Assembly: GCA_964446385.1 (NCBI GenBank)
Contig: CAYUOH010000005.1
Location: 1 to 64,000 of the forward strand
Direction: 5' to 3'
Source of the DNA: CAYSRC01 sp964446385
GTDB lineage: Bacteria; Bacillota; Clostridia; Oscillospirales; Ruminococcaceae
DNA length: 64,000 nt
The notes beneath the pieces were generated by a model. It worked only from the letters and a program-made list of their open reading frames with translations, did no database searches and had not been told where the DNA came from. The position numbers were made by a program, and so were the translations under genes. Below, one piece after another: positions 26,141-33,846 of this stretch (the stretch's first letter is position 1; every line of letters begins with the position of its first letter).

Positions 26141-26601
26141 AAGGTTTCAAAGATTTTCTTGGGTATCTGTTCCCTCCTAAATTCGGTATTCTTTTCAGAG
26201 ACGACTGCACAAATTCCTGGGTACAGCTTTTCCGTTACTTCTTTGTTGGCTTTATTTCCTTTGTGGCGGACACTTTTGTCTTTTGGATTGCAAAAAACAT
26301 GTTCGGTGAAGAACGATACATGCTTGCCGAAGTATTCGGGTTCATCGTCGGAGTGACTGTGAACTTCCTTCTGACAAAAACATTCGCCTTCAAAGGTGTA
26401 AAGGCTGATACTGGTCGCACCGCAGAAATAGCTATTTTTCTTGCTATTACTCTTGCAGGTCTTGGCTGGACCGAGCTTCTACTATACACAGGTGTCGAAA
26501 AGTGCAATATGAGTTCCCTGTCAGCAAAAGTAATTGCAGCTATAATTGTCCTGTTCTGGAATTATGGAATGAAGAAATTCCTTCTGTATAAAACCAAATA
26601 A
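26137..26601 (+). CDS. GtrA family membrane protein
   Basis: 154 aa with four predicted membrane helices, consistent with GtrA proteins that take part in flipping undecaprenyl-phosphate-linked sugars for surface glycan modification. Typical features: the VQLFRYFFVGFISFVADTFVFW opening and FGFIVGVTVNFLLTKTFAF in the middle. It overlaps the previous gene by 4 bases and ends the ireB operon in front of an intrinsic terminator. No glycosyltransferase gene is adjacent, so the sugar is unknown. Confidence 0.92.
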   Translation: MKGFKDFLGYLFPPKFGILFRDDCTNSWVQLFRYFFVGFISFVADTFVFWIAKNMFGEERYMLAEVFGFIVGVTVNFLLTKTFAFKGVKADTGRTAEIAIFLAITLAGLGWTELLLYTGVEKCNMSSLSAKVIAAIIVLFWNYGMKKFLLYKTK

Positions 26602-26602
26602 A

Positions 26603-26636
26603 AAACAGCGGTTCCGTAAGGAACCGTTGTTTTTTA
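26603..26636 (+). terminator. intrinsic terminator of the ireB-gtrA operon
   Basis: 12-bp stem (AACAGCGGTTCC with GGAACCGTTGTT, one G-T wobble), GTAA loop, then a T-run. Confidence 0.93.
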
Positions 26637-26639
26637 TTC

Positions 26640-27113
26640 ATACTCGATTAATCAGGTTATCCGGATTTTTATTAGTAAATCTTGCAAATGTCCGTTCAGT
26701 ACGATGAAGGGGCTTCCCGATACGAACATATTGTCGGTGCAAGCCTCGTACGGCCGACATGAATGGTGATATCAGCGCAGCTTACATGAATAATACCTTT
26801 CCTCCAAGCAAAGGAGAACAAGCCTCAAATAGTGTATTTTTGCCAGTGAGAAAGCAAAAAGCACCAGACATGACAGACAAGAAGAAATTAGTCGGCCACT
26901 CCGAGCTTTATTCTGGGATGATCATTCTTTAATTTCCGATTAAAGCCTGAGGGACAAAAGCCAGCGCGTCATAGCAAAAGACGGCCGTCCAATTAAAAAT
27001 CGTGAGGACGGCAATCCTGTATAGAAGAAAGAAACAGACAACCGCGGTGATATAATGGAAGTATCCGCAATGCATTTCTGCGCCGTATGAATTGTTATCT
27101 GGTAATTACATTA
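26640..27113. other. 474-base stretch with no recognisable gene
   Basis: I find no complete gene with a ribosome binding site, no tRNA and no known riboswitch or ncRNA signature. Short open stretches exist (for example a 58-codon plus-strand ORF beginning at 26759, and the frame around 26960-27020 reading RVIAKDGRPIKNREDG). They are interrupted by stops and match nothing I know. A decayed gene is the likeliest content. Confidence 0.5.
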
Positions 27114-27650
27114 TTATCTGAATTCATAAGTCAGCATGCCGCAGTTTGGAATCAGCATTGAGGCAAACTCCTCGTTAGTCATATCCTCGAAGTAGGTACG
27201 GACAATACGGCAAACACCGGTGTGAGCTACAAGCATATAGTCTCCGCCGTCGGTCTTTAGCTCATCCAGAAGGCCATATACTCGAGCCGCCACAGTCAGA
27301 AGAGATTCTCCTGTTTCATAGCGGTTGGCAAACTGTGTGTTTGTGCTGATGTACTCAGTACATTTACGGGGGGCACCCTCAAGCACTCCGAAATCACGTT
27401 CGTGAAGACGGTTGTCCATTTTCATGGGCACGTTTATTGTCTCGGAAATGCACCGAGCAGTAAAAACAGCCCTTGAAAGAGGTGAATGAATTATCAAGTC
27501 AGGACATATGCCACTTTCGGCAATAACACGGGCGTTTTCCTTAGCCTGCTCTATTCCCTTTTCGGTGAGAGCTACATCGGTAATTCCTGTGATTTTATCT
27601 TCAACATTCCAAACGCATTCCCCGTGACGTACTACATATATCTTACCCAC
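27114..27650 (-). CDS. histidine phosphatase (phosphoglycerate mutase-like) family protein
   Basis: 178 aa from the GTG at 27650, which has an ATGGAG ribosome binding site 9 bases upstream; the ATG at 27665 has none. The phosphohistidine motif YVVRHGECVWN is at the N-terminus, the second Arg in IIHSPLSRAVFTA, the Glu in ERDFGVLEG, and the late catalytic His in LVAHTGVCR. Length fits CobC/PhoE-type broad-specificity phosphatases more than glycolytic dPGM. It is not clearly in an operon. Substrate unknown. Confidence 0.9.
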   Translation of the reverse strand: MGKIYVVRHGECVWNVEDKITGITDVALTEKGIEQAKENARVIAESGICPDLIIHSPLSRAVFTARCISETINVPMKMDNRLHERDFGVLEGAPRKCTEYISTNTQFANRYETGESLLTVAARVYGLLDELKTDGGDYMLVAHTGVCRIVRTYFEDMTNEEFASMLIPNCGMLTYEFR

Positions 27651-27724
27651 TAATAAAATCTCCATATTATTATGTTTTCTATTTTCTTATTAATAGTATA
27701 CATCATTTCCTTATGATATAGAAG

Positions 27725-27762
27725 AAGCGCCGGAATTTGTCAAAAACCAAATTTCGGCGCTT
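27725..27762 (-). terminator. long stem-loop after the SGNH gene
   Basis: 15-bp stem AAGCGCCGGAATTTG / CAAATTTCGGCGCTT with one wobble and an 8-base loop, 33 bases past the stop of the SGNH gene. The minus-strand T-tract (CTTCTTCTAT) is only moderate. Confidence 0.65.
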
Positions 27763-27794
27763 TAAAAATTACTATTATATCCTTTTATCCCTTC

Positions 27795-29879
27795 TTAGGG
27801 ATTTTCTACGGTAATTGGAGTAATGATTTCATCTTTTATACCGCATCTCAAACAGGATCGCGATCTCACTATCTGCTTGGGATGGGAATCTGTGGCTTCC
27901 TGGATAGTTTCAGACCAATCGCCCCATTCGTGTCCTAAAGCGTTTATAACAGCGTTAACTGTTTTGCCGCACAGTTGGCAGACACCATCCTGAACTCCGG
28001 GTTCAGTACAGGTAGGCTGCTTGGAAATCGTCCAACTGCCGACCTGATGATCAGTTGTTGCTGCGATATGGGTAGTCTGTTTCTGATGGCAGACCTTGCA
28101 TACCCAGGTTTGGTCGGTATCGGTGCAGGTAGGCACCGATGTGGGATTGTAGCTGTTATCGTCGGGGACATGCTCAGTGGTTGGAGCAATATCCTGCTTC
28201 TTGTCCTCGTATCCGCAGATTTTACAGGTTCTAATGGTATATCCCCCACAGCAGGGAAATTCTGAAGGAACCGTTTTTATCTCATCAAACTCATGGACAC
28301 AGGTCTCCATATTAGCAACGATACGGGCGGTAAACACAAATTCCTTAGTCTCGGTATCTTCTTTGCAGCTGATACTGATGTAACCTTTCTGTACGGTCGT
28401 ACGCGCCAGAAGAGACTGATATAGACTTTTTCCCCAGGATTCCTCATCACCCTGCTTGGTATCATTGGGAATACTGAAAGTCAGTTTGGTACCGCTGTTA
28501 AGATCGGTATCCTCTCCGGGGAGGGAGAACTCGTCCTCGAAGAAGCAGTTCATTGCCACGTCGATAATTTTGTCGGTGTCAAGCGTCTCAACCTCTTTAG
28601 CCGGAGCCGGTCTACGTGTGGGTATTTCATTAAGGGGGGTCGGTCTTATATCCTTTGTTATATGAGAATGGGTCCTGAAATATCTTCCGAGAGCCTGGAA
28701 CCCTGTTTTCGAAACATGGATTCCGTCAGAGATGACGTAATCTTCTTTAATATAACCGTTTTTATCAGCTAAGGCCTCGGTGATATCAAGGAATGTAAGC
28801 TTTTCTTCTTTCGCAAGATCAATCAGTGCATCATTGAACTTGTCAACCTTGTTCTGATTTATATCTATGTTTCCGGTATAGTTTGCGCCCAGAGGAGGAA
28901 CTGCGGCAATAATAATATCCGCATAACTGTAGGCCTTACGGAGGGAGTACAAAGCTTTCTTATATGACTCGATAAATTCGACGGGCTTTAACGCCGCGAG
29001 ATTGTTTGTACCGAAACAGATGACAATCCTCATCGGCTGTATAAGTTTTACAGCCTCAGGTATTGTAACAGGGTTTTCTCGATCAGTGAAATAGACACAC
29101 TGCTGTGCGGGAACTGCCTGAATTCCCATTGACTCGATACCGATAACATTTTTAAGTCCAAGAAGTCCGTACAAATTGATGCGTGCAGTATTGCTATCTC
29201 CAATAAACAGGGTGTTGTTAATGTAATCATCACCAGCATCGGTTGTTTTTGTAAGAAGAACACCCTTGTATTTATCTTCTCCTTTAAATTTGGAATCCTC
29301 AGTCTTTATTTCGCCTTCCTTTTCATCGGAATCATCAACATCAACAAAAGGAGTGTCGTCAGATGACTTTTCAGCCTTTTTGCCGGGCAGAGCAATGCAG
29401 AGTGCAACAATGCCGCATGTCAGAATGATAACTACACCGGATGTAATGATTTTATTAATAAGGCTAGCAGAAAACCACTCAGAAAACCTTTGAATAAGAG
29501 AAACCGAGGAACCGTATTTTTTAACCTTAAAGGAAGCCCGGTTGTCTTTTACACGGTTTTCATTTCTTTTTGGCTGTCCTACTTCATCAACTGAAGACAT
29601 TGACGAAAACTCCGTCAGAATATCCGAAAGAGACTCCGCTGCGGGTTCTGCGGGAGCATCAAAGTCAAGGCTGTCAACGTCGTTGATTCCGGTGTGTACT
29701 CCTTCATACGAAGGTCCTTCAGGAATCTGAAAACGGACCGTAGCCAGCCGTGTAGGCTCGGAAGCACTGGGTTCAATCAGCGCGTTTTCATAATCAAAAA
29801 CAACATGATGAGCCGGAGCATTATCCGGTTTTACAGCATGCTTTCCCACAGCAAAATGTTTTATCTGTTCTTCCGACAA
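27795..29879 (-). CDS. membrane-anchored SGNH/GDSL hydrolase with C-terminal paired-Cys modules
   Basis: 694 aa. A cytoplasmic N-terminal region of about 140 residues, acidic and disordered in part, is followed by one transmembrane helix (about 145-165). The SGNH hydrolase domain at about 205-405 has catalytic Ser229 in FIGDSNTARI, GTNN at 290-293, and Asp385/His388 in SDGIHVS. After a linker, the C-terminal 150 residues hold repeated CxxC pairs (CKICG, CKVCH, CQLCG, CLRCG), each followed by a GH or DH turn. The esterase domain is therefore outside the cell and probably acts on O-acyl groups of wall glycans (inference from the family). Active site intact. The Cys modules resemble those in the transglutaminase-like protein at 6846-10013. 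Confidence 0.88.
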   Translation of the reverse strand: MSEEQIKHFAVGKHAVKPDNAPAHHVVFDYENALIEPSASEPTRLATVRFQIPEGPSYEGVHTGINDVDSLDFDAPAEPAAESLSDILTEFSSMSSVDEVGQPKRNENRVKDNRASFKVKKYGSSVSLIQRFSEWFSASLINKIITSGVVIILTCGIVALCIALPGKKAEKSSDDTPFVDVDDSDEKEGEIKTEDSKFKGEDKYKGVLLTKTTDAGDDYINNTLFIGDSNTARINLYGLLGLKNVIGIESMGIQAVPAQQCVYFTDRENPVTIPEAVKLIQPMRIVICFGTNNLAALKPVEFIESYKKALYSLRKAYSYADIIIAAVPPLGANYTGNIDINQNKVDKFNDALIDLAKEEKLTFLDITEALADKNGYIKEDYVISDGIHVSKTGFQALGRYFRTHSHITKDIRPTPLNEIPTRRPAPAKEVETLDTDKIIDVAMNCFFEDEFSLPGEDTDLNSGTKLTFSIPNDTKQGDEESWGKSLYQSLLARTTVQKGYISISCKEDTETKEFVFTARIVANMETCVHEFDEIKTVPSEFPCCGGYTIRTCKICGYEDKKQDIAPTTEHVPDDNSYNPTSVPTCTDTDQTWVCKVCHQKQTTHIAATTDHQVGSWTISKQPTCTEPGVQDGVCQLCGKTVNAVINALGHEWGDWSETIQEATDSHPKQIVRSRSCLRCGIKDEIITPITVENP

Positions 29880-29905
29880 AAAATATCACCTGCTTACTAA
29901 AAAAC

Positions 29906-29937
29906 AGAGGCGCTTGACGATAAACGGAAGCGCCTCT
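29906..29937 (-). terminator. intrinsic terminator downstream of the efp / CD1247 genes
   Basis: Perfect 10-bp stem AGAGGCGCTT/AAGCGCCTCT with a 12-base loop, followed on the minus strand by GTTTTTTAG. Confidence 0.9.
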
Positions 29938-29968
29938 TGAATATTTATATAGGACTAAAGGAAAATAA

Positions 29969-30448
29969 TTAATCCTCTTTACCGCAGTCGCATCCGTCGT
30001 CACAGCAGTCACAGTTATCATCGCAACTATCATAGTCTAGCTCTATCTCGATCGGTTCGCCGCAGTTCGGGCATTTAAGGTCACCGTCAAAGATGGCATC
30101 CTCGTCAATGCAAATCTGTGCGCCGCATTTATCACATGTAACCTCGTACATGGGATCTTCGTCGTCATCATGATGATGTCCGTGACATTCGTCACAATCA
30201 CATTCGTCGCCATCCTCGTCATCAAGTATGGCATCGATGCAGTCGTTGACATTATCAATCTCATCATAAATCTCGTCGACCTCGTCATAAATCTGGTCGA
30301 TATCAGCCTCGCTGGAAGAAACACTTGAGGCAAGGTCGTCGATGATTTCAAGCATAGTGTTGAAAATCTTCTGCTCTTTCTCGCCGAGATTAAGATCACT
30401 GCCCTCAACCAGGCCTTTAAGAAAAGCGGTTTTTTCAGTAATTGTCAT
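29969..30448 (-). CDS. CD1247-type acidic protein with C-terminal zinc ribbon
   Basis: 159 aa. The N-terminus (TEKTAFLKGLVEGSDLN..EKEQKIF..MLEIIDDLA) matches the small conserved domain named after C. difficile CD1247. It is followed by an acidic helical segment of DE[VI]DEIYDE-type repeats, a His/Asp cluster and a ribbon CDKCG...CPNCG, then a Cys/Asp-rich tail (CDDNCDCCDDGCDCG) likely to bind metal. In Clostridia this gene normally follows efp, as here, and is itself followed by spoIIIAA. Here a terminator and an SGNH gene follow instead. Function unknown. Confidence 0.88.
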   Translation of the reverse strand: MTITEKTAFLKGLVEGSDLNLGEKEQKIFNTMLEIIDDLASSVSSSEADIDQIYDEVDEIYDEIDNVNDCIDAILDDEDGDECDCDECHGHHHDDDEDPMYEVTCDKCGAQICIDEDAIFDGDLKCPNCGEPIEIELDYDSCDDNCDCCDDGCDCGKED

Positions 30449-30460
30449 TAAATATTCTCC

Positions 30461-31018
30461 TTATGCACGTTCCATATACTCGCCTGTGCGGGTATCGATA
30501 CGAATAATGTCACCCTCATTTATGAAAAGAGGAACACGAAGCTCGGCACCGGTCTCAAGAGTGGCGGGCTTTAGTGTGTTTGTGGCCGTGTTGCCCTTTA
30601 CGCCGGGCTCGGTAGCGGTAATGGTAAGTTCTACAAAGTTTGGAGGCTCGATACCGAAGATGGTGCCCTTGTAGGACAGAATTTTGACGTTCATATCCTC
30701 TTTGACGAACTTGAAGTTGTCGGGAAGGTCGGCCTCGGCAACGGGAACCTGCTCGTATGTCTCGTTATCCATAAAATAATACATTCCCGAATCGTTGTAG
30801 GAATAAACCATATCACGACGGTCGATGTAAGCGTTTTCAAATTTTTCGGAAGGGTTGAACGTACGCTCGGTTACGGCACCGGAGATAACGTTCTTGATTT
30901 TTGTACGGACAAAAGCAGCGCCCTTACCGGGTTTTACGTGCTGAAACTCGATGACCTGATAAACGTTGCCGCCGTCATCATAAGTAACGCCGTTCCGGAA
31001 ATCGCCGGCTGAAATCAT
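30461..31018 (-). CDS. efp: elongation factor P
   Basis: 185-aa tRNA-shaped protein that relieves ribosome stalling at polyproline. KOW-like domain I includes the loop KPGKGAAFVRTK with the modifiable Lys, then two OB domains (VSGAVTERTFNPSEKFENA, PGVKGNTATN..KPATLETGA, GDIIRIDTRTGEYMER), all typical. It lies 12 bases upstream of the CD1247-type gene and downstream of an M24 peptidase, the usual neighbours. The presence of proline-rich surface proteins (6409-6837) gives it obvious clients. Confidence 0.98.
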   Translation of the reverse strand: MISAGDFRNGVTYDDGGNVYQVIEFQHVKPGKGAAFVRTKIKNVISGAVTERTFNPSEKFENAYIDRRDMVYSYNDSGMYYFMDNETYEQVPVAEADLPDNFKFVKEDMNVKILSYKGTIFGIEPPNFVELTITATEPGVKGNTATNTLKPATLETGAELRVPLFINEGDIIRIDTRTGEYMERA

Positions 31019-31087
31019 AATAGCAGTCTCCTTTAAATAATTATCTGATATATTCTATCAGAAAGATGTGTCAAATACAAGCAAATA

Positions 31088-32155
31088 CTAAAGCACAATA
31101 AGCTCTCTTGGGCTATTTGTAAGGTTTTCCGCGCCATCTTTGTTAAGCAGAGCCATGTTTTCTATTCTGACACCGAATTTGCCGTCTAAATAGATTCCGG
31201 GCTCTATAGTAACGATAACTCCTTCGCCCAGAGGCTGTTCGTTGCGCTGACTTGCGTTGGGGGATTCATGTATTTCGAGACCAAGGCTGTGGCCAAGAGA
31301 ATGGCCAAAGCATCCTGTGTACCCTGCATCATATATTATGTCTCTTGCTACAGAATCAAGTTCTTTGCCTGTCATACCTGCATGAGCTACGCGGAAACAC
31401 TCCATATGGGCCTTTAAAACAGTATCGTAAACCTTTTTTTGCTCATCGCTGATTTTGCCGACTGCAACGGTACGTGTCATATCACTGCAATAATTATCCT
31501 TAAGAGCGCCGTAATCCATTGTAACAAAATCCCCGTACTGAACTATTTTGTCCCCTGGAACTCCGTGAGGCATACTGGTTTTGTTTCCGGTAATGGCGAT
31601 TGTACTGAAAGCAATACCGTCTGCGCCGCTGCACCGCATAAAGTATTCAAGCTCCGCGGCAATCTGACGCTCGGATATGCCGGGTTTGATAAAGCCGCAG
31701 ATATGATCGAAAGCGGCATCAGTGATAGCCTGGGCCCTTTTGATGCAATCTATTTCGTTCTCTTCCTTAATTGAGCGCATGGTGTGAATATTCTCGCTCA
31801 ATGGCGAATCCTCTATAAGAGATATTCCCGGGAAAGCTTTGCGGTAACCGCCAAGTGTTTCAAGGGAGGTCTCGCTTTCGAGATGAACCTTTGTCACTCC
31901 TGCGTCTTTCAGAACTTCGTACACCTGTTCGTTGAGTTTATCCTGCAGAACGACCTCCACATTGCGGCTGCCTTCGCGGGCTACTTCGATATAGCGAAAA
32001 TCGATGATAAGAACAGCCCTGTCCGGAGTCAGTACCAGCGTGCCAGCCTCAGGGGTGTTCAGGTGAGTAATGTAGCATCTGTTGTAATCGTATGCAATAA
32101 TGGCGGCACCGAAATCAGGGCCCATCAGATTGCGTAGCTGCTGAATATGGTTCAT
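31088..32155 (-). CDS. pepP: M24 family Xaa-Pro aminopeptidase
   Basis: 355-aa metalloprotease removing N-terminal residues before proline. A creatinase-like N-terminal domain (about 1-125) is followed by a pita-bread catalytic domain with metal ligands in VTMDYGALKDNYCSDMTRTV (two Asp), GHSLGHSLGLEIHE (His), TIEPGIYLDG (Glu) and FGVRIEN (Glu). The order pepP-efp is the standard clostridial arrangement. Specificity is from the family; the symbol is used in the broad sense. Confidence 0.93.
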   Translation of the reverse strand: MNHIQQLRNLMGPDFGAAIIAYDYNRCYITHLNTPEAGTLVLTPDRAVLIIDFRYIEVAREGSRNVEVVLQDKLNEQVYEVLKDAGVTKVHLESETSLETLGGYRKAFPGISLIEDSPLSENIHTMRSIKEENEIDCIKRAQAITDAAFDHICGFIKPGISERQIAAELEYFMRCSGADGIAFSTIAITGNKTSMPHGVPGDKIVQYGDFVTMDYGALKDNYCSDMTRTVAVGKISDEQKKVYDTVLKAHMECFRVAHAGMTGKELDSVARDIIYDAGYTGCFGHSLGHSLGLEIHESPNASQRNEQPLGEGVIVTIEPGIYLDGKFGVRIENMALLNKDGAENLTNSPRELIVL

Positions 32156-32173
32156 ATAGATTCTCCCTGATAA

Positions 32174-33031
32174 TTATAAAAAACTGTAATATAGATTTTT
32201 TAAGGTTTTAGCGTCCTCTGCCTGAGTTCCGTCACTTTCGCATATAAACACCGGGGTAAGATGTCTTCTTGCTACAATCTTCATAAGAGGCTCGGGATCA
32301 GGGCCGTAGACGCTGTCGGCAAAGGTCAGATGCTTCTTCTCCCCGCCTTCGGTGTACTCTATCTTGCTGAAATGTGAATGAAAAGTCTTCAGCCTTTCGG
32401 AGCCGAGACGGTTTTCGACGGAATCCAGAATAGCTTTAAAATCTCCGGCATCCTTTATTCCTCCGTGAGTACGGGCATTCAGGTGACCGAAATCTATACA
32501 GGGGATCAATCTTTCGTCCAGCTCACACAAGGCTATAACCTCTTCAAGAGATCCCAGCTGGCCAATTTTTCCCATGGTCTCGGGGCATAGGGTCATATCG
32601 GAAAAACCTTCCTCGTCAAGACGGTCAAGACAGTATTTCAGTGATTCCCGTGCCAGATCAAGAGCAGTCTCACGGGGCTGTTTGCCGGTGCTTCCACTGT
32701 GCAGGATAATTCGTCTCCCGCCCATAGCGCGTAGCGCAGCAGCGGACTCCAGCACATATCTTGCGGACCCGAAACGTTTATCTTGTTCAAGGGAACTCAG
32801 TGAGATATAGTATGGAGCATGAATGCTTAATGTAATGCCCGCGTGAGCCGCAAGTTCACCAAGTTTTTTAGCAGCGGGTTCTTTTATAGACACTCCTCTT
32901 CCGCACTGGTATTCAAATGTATCAAGTCCCATTTTTACAGTATATTCAGGAATATCAACCGAGGTTGTGTAACCCATTTCGATAAAGCTAAGCGAATTTC
33001 CGGCAGGTCCGAACATTGCGTAATTACTCAT
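32174..33031 (-). CDS. Nfo-type TIM-barrel protein (endonuclease IV family)
   Basis: 285 aa. Zinc-ligand motifs of the AP endonuclease 2 / endonuclease IV superfamily are in place: LSIHAPYYISLSS, RIILHSGS, LCPETMGK, CIDFGHLNART, TFHSHFSKIEY, FICESDG. This pattern fits a DNA-repair enzyme cutting at abasic sites, although related sugar isomerases share the fold and the protein is called deoxyribonuclease IV-like here. It starts in a 4-base overlap with the YqeG gene upstream and is 18 bases before pepP. Confidence 0.88.
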   Translation of the reverse strand: MSNYAMFGPAGNSLSFIEMGYTTSVDIPEYTVKMGLDTFEYQCGRGVSIKEPAAKKLGELAAHAGITLSIHAPYYISLSSLEQDKRFGSARYVLESAAALRAMGGRRIILHSGSTGKQPRETALDLARESLKYCLDRLDEEGFSDMTLCPETMGKIGQLGSLEEVIALCELDERLIPCIDFGHLNARTHGGIKDAGDFKAILDSVENRLGSERLKTFHSHFSKIEYTEGGEKKHLTFADSVYGPDPEPLMKIVARRHLTPVFICESDGTQAEDAKTLKNLYYSFL

Positions 33032-33531
33032 ACTTCATATCTCCTTGTTTTTCGGATATGAGGCATAAACAGAGCTTCCGGCAGTCTTTTCAGAATCACG
33101 AACGGCTGAACGTCCCTGCCCATCCGCTCACACATCAGTGCCAGGTATCCGCATCTGTTTGCGCAGACTATATCGGTAAAAAGCTGATCACCGGCAAGAG
33201 CTATTTCGCTGGGCTGCAGCCCAAGTGTTATGCAAACATGGGGCAGACTCTTTCTCGACGGTTTTCCGGCTTTGAAAATATACGGCAGACCGCAAAGTTT
33301 TGCAAAAGGTTCAACCCTGCTTTCTCTGTTGTTTGAAAGAATAATAATTTTTATTTTATTATCAGAAAGAGTATCTAGCCATTTACGGGATTGTTCCGGA
33401 AGATGAGGGTCGCAGTCGTATGTTAGGGTATTGTCAATATCAAGACAAATGCCTTTTATTCCATGCTTTGCTAGAAATTCAGGAGTAATGTCCCAAACTC
33501 TGTTGAAAATAACATCGGGAAAAATCGACAT
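33028..33531 (-). CDS. YqeG family HAD IIIA-type phosphatase
   Basis: 167 aa. HAD motif I is CLDIDNTLTYD, motif II ILSNN, and motif III/IV lies around KPSRKSL and ALAGDQLFTDIVCANRCGY. It belongs to the YqeG group, related to mitochondrial phosphatidylglycerophosphate phosphatase GEP4. A role in phosphatidylglycerol synthesis is possible but unproved in Firmicutes. Its stop overlaps the Nfo-type gene start by 4 bases; rpsU with its terminator lies upstream. Confidence 0.92.
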   Translation of the reverse strand: MSIFPDVIFNRVWDITPEFLAKHGIKGICLDIDNTLTYDCDPHLPEQSRKWLDTLSDNKIKIIILSNNRESRVEPFAKLCGLPYIFKAGKPSRKSLPHVCITLGLQPSEIALAGDQLFTDIVCANRCGYLALMCERMGRDVQPFVILKRLPEALFMPHIRKTRRYEV

Positions 33532-33551
33532 AAATGATTCTCCTTGAATTT

Positions 33552-33582
33552 GGAAAAGCCCTCCGCCAATAGGCAGAGGGCA
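33552..33582 (-). terminator. intrinsic terminator of rpsU
   Basis: Stem GCCCTCCGCC / GGCAGAGGGC with loop AATA (one internal mismatch), followed on the minus strand by TTTTCC. It lies between rpsU and the YqeG gene. Confidence 0.8.
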
Positions 33583-33591
33583 TACAAAACA

Positions 33592-33768
33592 TTATTTGTA
33601 TTTGCGTTTGCGAGCGGCCTCGGACTTTTTCTTGCGCTTTACGGAAGGTTTTTCGTAATGCTCACGCTTACGAACTTCAGCAAGGACGCCAGAACGAGCA
33701 CACTGGCGCTTAAAGCGACGCAGAGCGCTGTCAAGGCTCTCATTTTCCTTAACGCGGACCTCAGACAT
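33592..33768 (-). CDS. rpsU: 30S ribosomal protein S21
   Basis: 58 aa. Translation of the minus strand gives SEVRVKENESLDSALRRFKR near the start, then CARSGVLAEVRKREHYEKPS and a Lys/Arg-rich tail ending KRKYK, the standard S21 sequence. S21 helps base-pair the SD region with the 3' end of 16S rRNA during initiation. The SD GGGAGG is 8 bases before the ATG. It has its own consensus promoter at the end of leuS and its own terminator, so it is monocistronic. Confidence 0.97.
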   Translation of the reverse strand: MSEVRVKENESLDSALRRFKRQCARSGVLAEVRKREHYEKPSVKRKKKSEAARKRKYK

Positions 33769-33817
33769 TTAACTACCCTCCCTTACTACAGGGGTATTGT
33801 TGAATACAACATAAAAT

Positions 33818-33846
33818 ATTATATACAACAGATTTCCCATTGTCAA
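33818..33846 (-). promoter_or_regulatory. consensus sigma-A promoter of rpsU
   Basis: On the minus strand TTGACA (33846-33841), a 17-base spacer and TATAAT (33823-33818). The -35 hexamer directly abuts the leuS stop codon. The leader is about 45 bases and ends in a strong SD. Confidence 0.93.

Noticed and set aside
26759..26935. 58-codon plus-strand ORF in the 26.6-27.1 kb gap
   Set aside because: No convincing SD, no similarity recognised, polar low-information sequence. Not listed as a gene.
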